Part shown: piece by piece, positions 51,227 to 60,792 of the stretch
Layout: each line of letters opens with the position of its first letter
Position numbering within the stretch: the stretch's first letter is position 1
Assembly: GCF_036226525.1 (NCBI RefSeq)
Contig: NZ_CP108487.1
Location: 5,084,001-5,148,000, forward strand
Source: Kribbella sp. NBC_01245
GTDB lineage: Bacteria > Actinomycetota > Actinomycetes > Propionibacteriales > Kribbellaceae
Reading direction: 5' to 3'
DNA length: 64,000 nucleotides
The notes under the pieces: generated by a model
What the model saw: only the letters and a program-made list of their open reading frames with translations
Databases searched by the model: none
What the model was told of the DNA's origin: nothing
Program-made: the position numbers and the translations under genes

Positions 51227-51523
51227 CTAGAGTTCGAAGTCGATGCCGGCGGCGCGTAGGGCGGCGTTGATGATTGCCTTTAGCAACGATTGCATGGCAT
51301 CCGACTTCAGCAGGGCGATCAGGATGCCGCCGAAACCGCAGGCTGCGACCGTGGCGATCGCGTACTCGGCGGTGGCCGCGCCTCGTTCACCGCGAGATCG
51401 CCCAACCCGCGCGGCACGGGCAGCACGGGCGAGTTGGGAGGCGGCGCGGATCCGGCCTCCAGCGAGCGCCAGTGCGCGACCACGGACGGGACTGGGCTGA
51501 ACGGCGACCAGCGTCTTGGACAT
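51227..51523 (-). CDS. DUF4244 protein, Flp-pilin-like
   Basis: This 98-residue protein starts at ATG 51523 with GGAGG upstream. After a basic leader of about 50 residues (RIRAASQLARAARAARVGRSRGERG) comes the pilin-like segment GAATAEYAIATVAACGFGGILIALL, with the Gly/Ala before the Glu+5 as in type IVb pilins, then a short tail. It is the Rv3656c position in the actinobacterial Tad locus and is the likely major pilin. Confidence 0.85.
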   Translation of the reverse strand: MSKTLVAVQPSPVRGRALALAGGRIRAASQLARAARAARVGRSRGERGAATAEYAIATVAACGFGGILIALLKSDAMQSLLKAIINAALRAAGIDFEL

Positions 51524-51664
51524 GTCGAACCTCCTGCTCTGCCGCCCCGGTACTTCCAGGGCGGTTCGAGGAGAAGATGCAGTCGACTTTCCCCTTTCAG
51601 ACAAGGAGATTTGAACCTGGGGACAACTTTCCCGAGCCCGCCGCGCTACAGACCCGGCGCGAAT

Positions 51665-52486
51665 TCAGACCAACGCGTCCAGTCGTGCGACTTGGTTCGC
51701 AGTCAGTTCGATCTGGCCCGTCGCGACGTTGGCGATGAGGTGCTCCGCGGACGACGTACCAGGGATGGGCACGACGACCGGCGAGCGATGTAGGAGCCAA
51801 GCAAGCGACACCTGCTGTGGCGTCGCGGCCACCTCACTCGCGACTTGATCCAGCACCGCACTCGGCTCGCGGGCGATCGGAAGCCAAGGAATAAAGGTGA
51901 TTCCCGCACGAGTGCAGTGGTCGAGAACGGAATCATGCTCACGATCCATCAGGTTGTAGCGGTTCTGTACGCTGACCACCTCAACGTACCGGCGCGCCTC
52001 CTCGAGTTGATCGACCGTGACCTCCGAGAGCCCAACATGGCGAACCTTGCCTTCAGCAACCAATTGCGCCAGCGCGCCGAACTGATCCGCCAACGGCACC
52101 AACGGGTCGATCCGGTGCAACTGGAGCAGGTCGATTCGCTCCACTCGCAGGCGCCGCAGGCACAACTCGGCTGCCTGCCTCAGGTACTCCGGCCGCCTGA
52201 CCGGCTTCCACTCCGAGGGCGACGGGCGGGTGTGGCCGATCTTTGTGGCGATGACCAGGCCGTCGGAATACGGATAGAGGGCCTCGGCCAGTAGTTCCTC
52301 GTTCGCGCCGATGCCGTACGCGTCGGCGGTGTCGATGAAGTTGACGCCGAGTTCCACGGCCAGGCGGGCGATCCGGACGGACTCGCGACGGTCCTCGGCC
52401 GGCCGGTACCCGGTCAACCGCATCGCGCCGAAGCCGAGGCGCCGGATCTCGAGTTCGCCGAGCTTGAGGGTCGGTTCGATGCTCAT
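51665..52486 (-). CDS. Aldo/keto reductase
   Basis: This 273-residue NADPH-dependent oxidoreductase shows FIDTADAYG (catalytic Tyr), IATKIGH (Lys), LLQLHRID (His) and the cofactor region VPIPGTSSAEHL near the C-terminus. A ribosome binding site GAAGGAG precedes the ATG. It is divergent from the ArsR-type gene, and the palindrome between them may control both. It lies inside the Tad locus, upstream of the DUF4244 gene on the same strand. Confidence 0.92.
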   Translation of the reverse strand: MSIEPTLKLGELEIRRLGFGAMRLTGYRPAEDRRESVRIARLAVELGVNFIDTADAYGIGANEELLAEALYPYSDGLVIATKIGHTRPSPSEWKPVRRPEYLRQAAELCLRRLRVERIDLLQLHRIDPLVPLADQFGALAQLVAEGKVRHVGLSEVTVDQLEEARRYVEVVSVQNRYNLMDREHDSVLDHCTRAGITFIPWLPIAREPSAVLDQVASEVAATPQQVSLAWLLHRSPVVVPIPGTSSAEHLIANVATGQIELTANQVARLDALV

Positions 52487-52550
52487 GGATAACTCCTTCG
52501 TCGGGGATGACCATTCGTCATGCTCCGGCGCCGGACGAGCGCTTCCAATG

Positions 52551-52570
52551 GATTTAGACTGGCCTAAATC
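52551..52570. promoter_or_regulatory. Palindromic operator between aldo/keto reductase and ArsR-type genes
   Basis: GATTTAG-N6-CTAAATC is a perfect palindrome with seven-base arms, 15 bases before the GTG of the regulator and 64 bases from the reductase ATG. It is the probable binding site of the regulator itself. Confidence 0.75.
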
Positions 52571-52585
52571 GACGAGAGGCGCACA

Positions 52586-53641
52586 GTGCTCGAGTTGGCG
52601 TTCACCGTGGAGGACCTGGCCCGGACCAGATTCGCGATCTCGCCGCTCTGGGAGATCGTGGCCAGCGTGCGACTGCTGAAGTCGCCGCGCTCGTGGGCCT
52701 TCCACCGGGACTGGGCGGTCACCACCTCGGAACGGCTCGAACGATCCGGCGCAGACCGGAGCCTGCTATTCGGCCTGGTCGATCCCGCTGTCTGGTATCT
52801 CGCCGACTTCCTCAGCGCCACGCCGCGCAGTCCCATCCCCGACCTCACCTCGGAGTTGGCGGCACTGCGGCGGATCCCGGCCGACCAGATCCGCGCCGAC
52901 CTGGGCGTACTCGGGTATGCCCGCACCAACCCCATCGGCTCACTGGCCGAGGCTAAGATCCCGCGCGGCCCAGATCGTCGTACGCCGGAGCGGTTGCCGG
53001 CCGGACCGATCAGAGAGTTGTACGCCGATCCGGAGGCGGGCCTGGAACGGCTGGTGGACGAGCTCGCGGCGTACTGGGAGCTGGCCGTCGGTCCGCACTG
53101 GGGCCGAATTCGGGCACTGCTTGAAGGCGATGTGCTCTATCGGGCACGGCAGCTCGCCGACGAGGGGCACGGCCGATTGTTCGGCGAGCTGGCCGATACG
53201 GTCCGTTGGCGGCAGGGGTCGCTCTTCATTCGGCATCGCCGGTTCGGTGGAATGCGGCAACTCGCGGGTGAGGGGCTGCTGCTGGTGCCGTCGGCGTTCG
53301 TCTGGCCAAACGTCTTCTCGAGCACCATCCCGCCTTGGCAGCCGACGTTGACCTATCCCGCGAGAGGTATCGCCACCCTCTGGGATGCCTCGGCCGAGGT
53401 GGTTCCCGAGGGAATCGCGAAGGCGCTTGGGAGGTCGCGCGCCGACCTACTCGCGCACCTCGAGTCCCCGCGCTCGACGACGGAGCTGGCTAGCCGGACC
53501 GGCCTGACACCGGGTGGCGCCTCCCAGCATCTGAGCGCACTGCGCGCAGCTGGACTGGTCACGCCGCACCGGGTTGGCCGGAGCGTGCTGTACGCGCGGA
53601 CGGCCGTCGCGGAGGCTCTGCTCGCGGCTGCCAAGCACTAA
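52586..53641 (+). CDS. ArsR-type transcriptional regulator with DUF5937-like N-terminal domain
   Basis: The protein has 351 residues. About 270 residues of an uncharacterised N-terminal domain (VEDLARTRFAISPLWE) precede a C-terminal winged helix: LESPRSTTELASRTGLTPGGASQHLSALRAAGLV, an ArsR-like HTH. The arrangement is common in actinobacteria. GTG start with GAGAGG upstream. A palindrome lies between it and the divergent aldo/keto reductase gene, so it probably regulates that gene and itself. Confidence 0.88.
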   Translation: MLELAFTVEDLARTRFAISPLWEIVASVRLLKSPRSWAFHRDWAVTTSERLERSGADRSLLFGLVDPAVWYLADFLSATPRSPIPDLTSELAALRRIPADQIRADLGVLGYARTNPIGSLAEAKIPRGPDRRTPERLPAGPIRELYADPEAGLERLVDELAAYWELAVGPHWGRIRALLEGDVLYRARQLADEGHGRLFGELADTVRWRQGSLFIRHRRFGGMRQLAGEGLLLVPSAFVWPNVFSSTIPPWQPTLTYPARGIATLWDASAEVVPEGIAKALGRSRADLLAHLESPRSTTELASRTGLTPGGASQHLSALRAAGLVTPHRVGRSVLYARTAVAEALLAAAKH

Positions 53642-53695
53642 TGGGGATACCCGGAGGTACTGACCTTTGCCCGCGGCCCGGTTAGCCTGGCCCGC

Positions 53696-54010
53696 ATGTT
53701 CGTTCTGGAGCTGACCTATCCCGCCGCGCAAGACGAGGGATTCACCGAACGACGCGATGCGTTGCTCGACGATCACGTGTTGTGGGTGAAGAGCCACTTC
53801 GCGACGGGCACGTTCATCGCGTCCGGGCGCAAGGAACCGCGCGACGGCGGCATCATCCTTGCTGTTGGCAACGACCGGGTGGCGATCACCGAGCTGACCG
53901 GGACCGATCCGTTCGCGGTCGCGGGCATCTGCACTTACCGGGTGACCGAGTTCTACCCGAACAACGTCGCCCCTGCCCTCAACCAGTACCGCCAGGACCC
54001 ACCCGCCTGA
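53696..54010 (+). CDS. YciI family protein
   Basis: This 104-residue ferredoxin-like fold protein shows RRDALLDDHVLWVK near residue 25 and the pattern GTFIASGRKEPRDGG, then TGTDPFAVAGI, as in YciI. The conserved His/Asp pair is present. Relatives may be small hydrolases or lyases, but no reaction is established. It follows the ArsR-type gene by 54 bases and may be cotranscribed. It converges on pepN. Confidence 0.82.
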   Translation: MFVLELTYPAAQDEGFTERRDALLDDHVLWVKSHFATGTFIASGRKEPRDGGIILAVGNDRVAITELTGTDPFAVAGICTYRVTEFYPNNVAPALNQYRQDPPA

Positions 54011-54075
54011 CCCTCACCACAGCGAACCGACGCCGGACCGACGCCGGACCAAGGCCTGCGCCGGCGCCGCCGGAC

Positions 54076-56583
54076 TCAGCCGCGCGAGCGCAGCATGCGT
54101 CTCGTCCGGTCGGCTCGCTCCAGCAGGTTGCTGCGGACGACCGGGTCCGCCTCTGACGCAAGCGCCTCCGCTCGTTGCACGTAGGCCAGGTCGACGGCGA
54201 ACAGCGGGAAAAGGCTTCTGGTGAAGGCCATCGCCACCATCATTCCGCTACCGCTGAGGTTGGGCACGAGGTCGAGGTACGCCTCCGCATAGGGCCTCAG
54301 CAGCTCTTCCTGGCCGGCGCTCCAGAACGAGGTGGCGACCAGATGCATGGAACCGATCGGCACGGCCCGCTCCGTCACCAGCGTTTGCCAGGCTGCCATC
54401 TTCTCGGCCGGATCCGGTGTTGCCGCCTGGACCTGGAGCCTGCTGATCCAAGCGTCGGGATCCGGGTCCCGGTCGAGCAGCGCCTGCGCCTCGGTCGCGA
54501 TCTCAAGCCCCAGCTGCGCCTTACGCACCAACGCCCGCCACTGGAGATCCAGATCATCGCCGGCCTCAGCCTGAAGCCACGCGACGTCGTCGAGGTCGGC
54601 CGCGGTCCGGGCAAGACCGCGCAGCGCCGCTTTGCGAGCGCCGGCGACACGCGAGCCGTCGACACTCGAGCCGGCCTCACCCAAGCCGTTGACGCGGGCG
54701 CCGGCGACATTGGCGTCCGTCGCGCCAGCGAGGCTGCGGCACGTCGCGGCTACTGCGCGCGCCAGCACGCCGCGCTCCGCCGATGGGCTCCACAGCTCCG
54801 CCGCGTCGGCAGCCAGGTTGAGATAAGGCTCGATCACCGATTCGGACGTCTCGACCGCCAAAACTCCCGTCAAGCACCGCACCGCCTCGGCAGCGGTCGC
54901 CTCGCCATTGATCAACATGTCCCAGGCCGTCGTGGTGGCAACTGCCCTGGAGATCGCGGTCGGGAGGCGGGCGGCGTTTTCGAAGAAGGCGTCCCTGGTG
55001 GTGGCGTCCGGTCTCGTCGAGGCAAATGTCAGGTCTTCGTCGTTGACGAGATAGAGGTCGGCGCCTGCCGGTAACTCAAGCCGGGTCCTCTCGCCTGTCA
55101 GCTCGACCTTCACCAGAGCTTCGCGTTCGAGGTAGTCGCCCTGTCTGCGATATGCCCCCACCGCCAGCACCTGCGGCCTCGGCGGCCCGCCAGGCCCTTC
55201 CGCCACCAGGACTGAGGTATCCCCGTCGTGCTCCAGGGTCAGCCGGTCAGTACCCGCCGTTTCCAGCCACCCCGCACGCCACTCGTCCAGATCGCGTCCG
55301 CTCGTCTCGGCGAGCGCCTCGATCAGGTCCTGCAACGTGGTGTTGCGCCAAGCGTGCTTGGCGAAGTAGTTCGTCAACCCAGCGGAAAACTCCGCCTCCC
55401 CGATGTACGTCATCAGCTGCTGCAGCACCGACGCGCCCTTGGGATAGGTGATCGCGTCGAACGTCGCCATGGCTGCTGCAACGTCCGGCACCGGTTGGCG
55501 GATCGGGTGCGTGGTCGGTCCCTGATCGACGAGATAGGCCTTGAGTTTCTCCCCGGCCAGATGAGCCGTCCAGGCATCCGTGTACGACGTCGCGCGAACC
55601 GCGGCCCAGTTACTCGCGAACTCCGCGAACGCCTCGTTGAGCCACACGTCATCCCACCAACGCATGGTGACGATGTTGCCGAACCACATATGCGCAAGCT
55701 CGTGCAAGAGGTACCGCGAGAAGATGTCCCACTCGGCCCGGGTCGGCGTACTCCTCCGCAGGAACAGGTCCATCCAGGTGACGCAGCCGAAGTTCTCCAT
55801 GGCTCCGGCGAAGTCGGGTGCGAAGACCTGGTCGTACTTGTGCTGCGGAAACGGCATGCCGAACACGTCGGTGAAGAACTCGAGGCCTTGCGTGGTCAGC
55901 GTGAAGAGTTCGTCGGCGTCGCGCTCCAGGATCGACGCCAGCGACTGGCGGGCGAAGAGACCGAGGTCATGACCGGCTCCGCTGCGTCGGATCTCGTAGT
56001 AGGGCCCTGCGTTGATCACCGTGTTGTACGTCGACAGCGGCGGGGTTGCCGGGAAGGTCCAGCGTCGCGCGGTGCCGACGTCTTCGACCTTCGGGTCGCC
56101 GCTGTTGCTCAGCACAAGCCAGTCGCGTGGAGCGGTCACCGTGAACACGTACGGCGCCTTGAGATCGGGCTGATCGAAGCAGGCCCAAACGTACCGGGCG
56201 TAGTCGGGCGTGAAGTCCGTCCACACGTAGACCTGGCCGTCGCCGGGATCGACCGCCTTGTGCACGCCGTCGCCATCAGTCGTGTCCGTCCGGACGGAGA
56301 CCACAGTGAGGACGTTGTGTCCGGCGAGCCCGGTCAGCGCGATCCGGCCGTCGACCGCTGGTGGCAGGGCGACGCCGTTGAGCGTGGCGCTCTCGACGTC
56401 TGCCGCACAGTCGACGAAGCTCTCAGCGCCAGGCCGGCGACAGGCAAAGGTGATCGTCGACTCACACCGCACCAGCGGACCGCTGGGTAGGTCGGTGAGG
56501 TCGACGCCTATGTCGTAGCGCTCGACCGTGAGAAGGCTCGCGCGCTCCTCCGCCTCGGCCTGGGTCAGACTCCGGACGACCAT
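54076..56583 (-). CDS. pepN: Aminopeptidase N, M1 family
   Basis: This 835-residue cytoplasmic zinc aminopeptidase removes N-terminal residues from peptides. The family landmarks are present: substrate loop GAMENFGCVTW, zinc site HELAHMWFGN with the third ligand in LNEAFAEF, and a Tyr in the following barrel region. The C-terminal 400 residues are the ERAP1-like helical domain. Start ATG with GAGAGGGGAAA upstream. It sits 40 bases after tadC on the same strand, so it could be read from the pilus operon, though it is not known as a pilus component. Confidence 0.94.
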   Translation of the reverse strand: MVVRSLTQAEAEERASLLTVERYDIGVDLTDLPSGPLVRCESTITFACRRPGAESFVDCAADVESATLNGVALPPAVDGRIALTGLAGHNVLTVVSVRTDTTDGDGVHKAVDPGDGQVYVWTDFTPDYARYVWACFDQPDLKAPYVFTVTAPRDWLVLSNSGDPKVEDVGTARRWTFPATPPLSTYNTVINAGPYYEIRRSGAGHDLGLFARQSLASILERDADELFTLTTQGLEFFTDVFGMPFPQHKYDQVFAPDFAGAMENFGCVTWMDLFLRRSTPTRAEWDIFSRYLLHELAHMWFGNIVTMRWWDDVWLNEAFAEFASNWAAVRATSYTDAWTAHLAGEKLKAYLVDQGPTTHPIRQPVPDVAAAMATFDAITYPKGASVLQQLMTYIGEAEFSAGLTNYFAKHAWRNTTLQDLIEALAETSGRDLDEWRAGWLETAGTDRLTLEHDGDTSVLVAEGPGGPPRPQVLAVGAYRRQGDYLEREALVKVELTGERTRLELPAGADLYLVNDEDLTFASTRPDATTRDAFFENAARLPTAISRAVATTTAWDMLINGEATAAEAVRCLTGVLAVETSESVIEPYLNLAADAAELWSPSAERGVLARAVAATCRSLAGATDANVAGARVNGLGEAGSSVDGSRVAGARKAALRGLARTAADLDDVAWLQAEAGDDLDLQWRALVRKAQLGLEIATEAQALLDRDPDPDAWISRLQVQAATPDPAEKMAAWQTLVTERAVPIGSMHLVATSFWSAGQEELLRPYAEAYLDLVPNLSGSGMMVAMAFTRSLFPLFAVDLAYVQRAEALASEADPVVRSNLLERADRTRRMLRSRG

Positions 56584-56623
56584 CGTTTCCCCTCTCTAGA
56601 ACAAGCCCGCGCAGAAGCCGAAA

Positions 56624-57388
56624 TCATGGCGAGACCAGGCCAAGGATGCCGGAAAGTGAGCCGGCGATCGTCGGAATTACGCCGAGCAGGAGGAAGGCGG
56701 GCAGGAAACACAGGCCGAGCGGTACGACCGATCGCGTTTCGACGGCTCTGGCCCGGGACTCGGCATTCCACCGACGCTCTTGCCGTACGTCGTCCGCGAG
56801 GTACTCGAGGGTGGAGGCCAAGGGCGCGCCCGAGCGCAGTGCCCGTCTGACCGCGCGCGACAAACCGACGCAGGCAGGCTCGGCCTCGAGGCTGTCCCAC
56901 GCCTGCGCGGGATCCGCACCAAGGCGCAGCCGCCGCTCCACCTCGCCAAGCAACTCCGCCAACGGTCCGTCGATCCCGTGCACGACCGTCGCCACCGCCT
57001 CGCCGGGCGGACGACCCGCGCGGAGGCAGGCCGCGAGCAGGTCGATGGTCAGCGGCAGATCCGCGACGATCCGCTCGGTCCGTTGCCGGGCCGCGGCTGG
57101 TTGCAACCGGGCGATTAGCGGCGGACCCAGAACGACCGCACAGGCGGCCGGCGCCAGGCCCCACGGAAGGCCGAGCAAGAGCAGCAGCGCGGCACCCGCT
57201 GCCCAACTCGCGAGCCGATGCAGCCTGCGCTCTCGCGGTGTCACCGTCCTGCCATCGCCCCGAAGCCAACGCGTCCACGGCGGCACCGGCGGGTCGACAA
57301 GGCGATGCGGTCCAGGCCGGCCGGGCACCACCAAGCCGACGGCGAGCGCAAACGCCAGACAAGCCGGCAACACCTCCGCGCCCGTCAT
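56624..57388 (-). CDS. TadC-like pilus assembly membrane protein
   Basis: This 254-residue protein has a type II secretion system F domain: DLPLTIDLLAACLRAGRPPGEAVATV, with the typical Leu-Asp-Leu-x-A-x-x-x-x-x-G pattern, and ALRSGAPLASTLEYLADDVR later. Three to four helices flank the domain. It is the Rv3657c position of the actinobacterial Tad locus. The tadB-like gene is 25 bases upstream. The C-terminus ends with helix FLLLGVIPTIAGSL. Confidence 0.87.
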   Translation of the reverse strand: MTGAEVLPACLAFALAVGLVVPGRPGPHRLVDPPVPPWTRWLRGDGRTVTPRERRLHRLASWAAGAALLLLLGLPWGLAPAACAVVLGPPLIARLQPAAARQRTERIVADLPLTIDLLAACLRAGRPPGEAVATVVHGIDGPLAELLGEVERRLRLGADPAQAWDSLEAEPACVGLSRAVRRALRSGAPLASTLEYLADDVRQERRWNAESRARAVETRSVVPLGLCFLPAFLLLGVIPTIAGSLSGILGLVSP

Positions 57389-57413
57389 CAGTCAGCCCCA
57401 CACAGAGCCCGGG

Positions 57414-58268
57414 TCATCGGTCGGCCTCGCATTGCGCGGCCATTCGTTCGACCCAGAACAACCCGAGCACACCGAGACCAAGGCCGACGAACAGACAACC
57501 CCAACCAACAGCCGTTCCGGTGAGAAACGTCAACGGCGCAGCACCCACCGCATAGCCGAGAAGCGTTGCCACCAAGGGCAACCCAGCCAACAGCCTCGCG
57601 GTCGCGCGAGCACCGCCAAGCCCGGCCGCCACCTGCCGCCGTACGGCCTCTTCGGTTCGCAACGACAGCGCGAGCCGTTCGGCGATCCCCGCGAGCGCGG
57701 CACCCGATCGATCCGATACCCGCCAGGCGGCAGCCAGCGCGCGCAGACCGCCGGACCCGGGCGAGGCGGCAGCCAACTCCAGCGCGCCACTGACATCACC
57801 ACCCATCCGCGCGGCAGCCGCAGCCGTTCGCAGCTCAGGACAGACCGAGGCCGCGCCTTCCAACGCATCCCGCGGCGCACGACCGGCACGAAGGTCAGCC
57901 GCCAGCACCGTGCACGCCTCGATCACCCGCGCCCGGCAGCCGGCCGCTACAACGCGCCCACGCCCCTGCGCACGCAACACCAGCCAAGCCACGGCCAGCA
58001 CCCCTGTGGCCAGCATTGACACCACAACCTGCCCGCCGAACAAGCTCCCGACCACAAAGACGAGCCCCACGATCCCAACCACGCCCCGCCAGGAACACCA
58101 CCAACCTGGCGAACTCATGGACCGCAGACCGGACCAAGAGCTCGGCCCACGTTGAGCCGACCGCAAACGGCGAACACCCCGGGCAGATGACGGCAGACCG
58201 ACAGCGACCGCGACACCCGCCAGCGTCGCCGCGCCCAACCCTGCAAGCTCGACCATGGCAGCCATCAC
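57414..58268 (-). CDS. TadB-like pilus assembly membrane protein
   Basis: This 284-residue protein has three or four membrane segments and a T2SSF-type cytoplasmic domain (ACTVLAADLRAGRAPRDALEGAA and SGAALAGIAERLALSLR). GTG start overlapping the tadA-like stop (GTGATG). With TadC it should form the inner-membrane platform of the Tad/Flp pilus. Confidence 0.85.
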   Translation of the reverse strand: MMAAMVELAGLGAATLAGVAVAVGLPSSARGVRRLRSAQRGPSSWSGLRSMSSPGWWCSWRGVVGIVGLVFVVGSLFGGQVVVSMLATGVLAVAWLVLRAQGRGRVVAAGCRARVIEACTVLAADLRAGRAPRDALEGAASVCPELRTAAAAARMGGDVSGALELAAASPGSGGLRALAAAWRVSDRSGAALAGIAERLALSLRTEEAVRRQVAAGLGGARATARLLAGLPLVATLLGYAVGAAPLTFLTGTAVGWGCLFVGLGLGVLGLFWVERMAAQCEADR

Positions 58269-59416
58269 CCCGTAAGCATGCGATTGAAGAGGCGGGAGCC
58301 ATCCGACAGCTCGATCCGCCCATCGGTATCGAACCGGATGGCCGGGACCATCGTGGTGTACCCATCCGGCCGCCGCTCGACCACTTGCAACTCGGCCACC
58401 CGGCGTAGACCGTCCCCGTCTCGAACAAGGTGGACGACCACCCGCAGCGCCGACGCGACCTGACTATGCAAAGCCTCTCGCCCGAGCCCAGCAATAGCGC
58501 CCAACGCCTCCAGTCGAGCCGGCACGTCATACGCCGAGTTGGCGTGGACTGTCCCACAACCACCTTCGTGCCCGGTGTTCAACGCGGCCAGCAAATCCGC
58601 CACCTCAGCTCCACGCACCTCGCCGACCACGAGCCGATCCGGACGCATCCGCAGCGCCTGGCGAACCAGCTCGCGCAAAGTGATCTCCCCCGCGCCCTCC
58701 ACATTCGGCGGGCGCGCCTCGAGCCGGACCACGTGCGGGTGTTCAGGCCGGAGTTCGCTCGCGTCTTCCACCAGCAGCAGGCGCTCCACGGGCGGCACGA
58801 GTGTGAGCAAAGAGCTGAGCAGAGTCGTCTTGCCCGTGCCGGTCCCACCGCTGATCAGGAACGCCAACCGCGCCTCCATCAAATCCCGCAGCACGACCGC
58901 ACCACCCGGTGGCAGCGATCCGGCTGCCACCAGGTCGTCCAGGCTGAAGACCTGGCGGGACGGCACTCGCAGGGACAGACAGGTCCCAGGTGCGGCGACC
59001 GGTGACAGCACGGCGTGGAACCTGCTGCCGTCCGGAAGCCGGACGTCAACGTACGGCGTGGCGTCGTCGAGGCGACGGCCAGCCGCGGCCGCGAGACGAG
59101 TGGCCAGGCGGCGCACGGCGGACTCGTCGCCCGTGCGGACTGGGACCTTCTCCAGACCACGGCCGCGGTCGACGTACACCTCGTTGGGACCGTTCACGAG
59201 AATGTCGCTGATGCCGGGGTCGGCGAGTAGTCCGTCGAGCGGGCCGGCGCCCATCGCCTCACGGCGCAAGGCGGCGACAACCGCGAGCACGGTCGCGTCG
59301 CCGATCACGCCACCGTTGGCGCGAAGCACGGCCGCCACCCGGTCGGCGGTCGGCTCGAAGCCGTCGGCCGCGAGCGTGCCGCGGACTCGCTCCAGCAGTT
59401 CGGTAGAGACCCTCAT
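58265..59416 (-). CDS. TadA/CpaF-type secretion ATPase
   Basis: This 383-residue protein is the motor of pilus assembly. An N-terminal helical domain leads to DILVNGPNEVYVDRG. The Walker A ISGGTGTGKTTLL, Asp box LLLVEDASELRPEHPHVV, Walker B DRLVVGEVRGAEVADLL and His box GHEGGCGTVHANSA follow. It belongs to the helicase/secretion neighbourhood group. It overlaps both neighbours by four bases, which shows a tight operon. Confidence 0.93.
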   Translation of the reverse strand: MRVSTELLERVRGTLAADGFEPTADRVAAVLRANGGVIGDATVLAVVAALRREAMGAGPLDGLLADPGISDILVNGPNEVYVDRGRGLEKVPVRTGDESAVRRLATRLAAAAGRRLDDATPYVDVRLPDGSRFHAVLSPVAAPGTCLSLRVPSRQVFSLDDLVAAGSLPPGGAVVLRDLMEARLAFLISGGTGTGKTTLLSSLLTLVPPVERLLLVEDASELRPEHPHVVRLEARPPNVEGAGEITLRELVRQALRMRPDRLVVGEVRGAEVADLLAALNTGHEGGCGTVHANSAYDVPARLEALGAIAGLGREALHSQVASALRVVVHLVRDGDGLRRVAELQVVERRPDGYTTMVPAIRFDTDGRIELSDGSRLFNRMLTG

Positions 59417-60507
59417 GTCCGCGCCAAAAGAGGGCCAATGCTGAACTGGTCAAGGAGATCCGAGGCGGCCCGGCCGAGCGGCGTACGAGCATCGGCCGGG
59501 AAACGACCGCGGTCGAGCTGCGTCGCGAGATCCCGGTCGAAGCGGACCTGCGCGGCCAACCGGATCGACAGATGCTTCGCCACGTCAGCAGCGGACAACC
59601 CACTCAAACCCGGCTCCCGCGCAGCCAATCGCAGGTCGCCCGCGACCGATCTCAGCCGCCCGGCCACTCGAGCGGCAGCCGCACAGGCACGGACATCTCG
59701 CGGCACGACGAGCAGCGTCGAGGTCGCCCGGACCAGCGCCTCCTCGGTCGCCTCATCGCAACGCCGGGGCAGATCGACCACGACCAGATCGCTGCTTCGC
59801 TGGGCCGCGCTCAACACCGAACGCATCGCCTCCGGTGGCATCGCGACCACGTCGGCCCGATCCCACGAAAGCACGGCCAACTCACCCACCACCGGTAGCG
59901 CCGCGCGCAAGGCCGCAGCACTCACCCGGCCGGCGGCACCGACGAGCTCGGGCCAACGCAGACCCGCGTGTTTCTCCTGCCCCAGCACCAGGTCGATGCC
60001 TCCGCCGAGAGGATCGCCGTCGATCAGCATCGTCCGCAAACCCCTGCGCGCGCCGGTGACCGCGAGCGCGGCCGCGAGCACGGTGGCTCCCGCGCCACCG
60101 CAGCCACCAACACAGGCCAGGGTCAACGCCGAGCGAGCACCTGTCTCCAGGGAATCGGCCAGCCGGTCGCCCAGGACGACCTCGTCGGCCGGCAGGAAGT
60201 AGACCTGCTCGGCACCGAGCGCGACGGCTTGGCGGAAGATCGATGGGTCGCCCGGATCGGCGCCGACGAGCACCACACCGGATCGCCGCAGTGGTTGCGC
60301 CCGGGCTAGGTCGTCGGACAGGTCCTGGCCGACCACGACCAGCTCGGCGGCCGGCCAGCGGCGCCGGACACCGGTCAGATCCGGCTCGACCAGCGGGGTC
60401 ACCCCTGCCGCGGCGGTTAGCCGGAGCAGGTCGTCGAGCAGGAGATCGTCAGCGGTGGCGAGCAGCACGGACGGTTCGGGAGTCAGCGTTGCGTTGGAGT
60501 TCACCAT
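59413..60507 (-). CDS. CpaE-like pilus assembly protein (ParA/MinD fold, deviant Walker A)
   Basis: The protein has 364 residues. The first 130 resemble a degenerate receiver domain. From about 140 a ParA/MinD-like domain follows: ACVGGCGGAGATVLAAALA where the usual KGGxGKT stands, LIDGDPLGGGIDLVLG and VVVDLPRR. The signature Lys and the P-loop Lys-Thr are absent, so ATP binding is doubtful. This matches the helicase/secretion neighbourhood CpaE-like subgroup. ATG 60507 is used; no strong ribosome binding site is visible. It is the first gene of the tad operon. Confidence 0.85.
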   Translation of the reverse strand: MVNSNATLTPEPSVLLATADDLLLDDLLRLTAAAGVTPLVEPDLTGVRRRWPAAELVVVGQDLSDDLARAQPLRRSGVVLVGADPGDPSIFRQAVALGAEQVYFLPADEVVLGDRLADSLETGARSALTLACVGGCGGAGATVLAAALAVTGARRGLRTMLIDGDPLGGGIDLVLGQEKHAGLRWPELVGAAGRVSAAALRAALPVVGELAVLSWDRADVVAMPPEAMRSVLSAAQRSSDLVVVDLPRRCDEATEEALVRATSTLLVVPRDVRACAAAARVAGRLRSVAGDLRLAAREPGLSGLSAADVAKHLSIRLAAQVRFDRDLATQLDRGRFPADARTPLGRAASDLLDQFSIGPLLART

Positions 60508-60792
60508 GCTGGAGAAGATGCAGTGAATCCGGCGGCCGAAGCCGGACGAATCCTTCGCCTGTGGACAGGTAAGCGCCTTCCCTTGTCGGCATTCCGACAT
60601 CAGCGGTGATCCGCCAGTTCCGCACCGCAACCATCGGGGCTACATTCGGGCCAAGGCACCTTTCGAAAACTCTTTAACTAATATTTCCGCCTTGTTTCAC
60701 CAGCAGCCGTGCACGCCCCAGACGGCTGCGGCCGAAGGGTGCCGACCACCGTCCACAGCCCTGGACCGCCCGCCCAGCCGGAGGACCCGCCC
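60508..60792. other. Divergent promoter region between tad operon and chitinase
   Basis: This gap of 285 bases has no gene. It contains an AT-rich patch at 60660-60692 (TTTCGAAAACTCTTTAACTA), a probable promoter. I do not see the direct repeats or the DasR-type palindrome found before Streptomyces chitinase genes. Confidence 0.5.
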
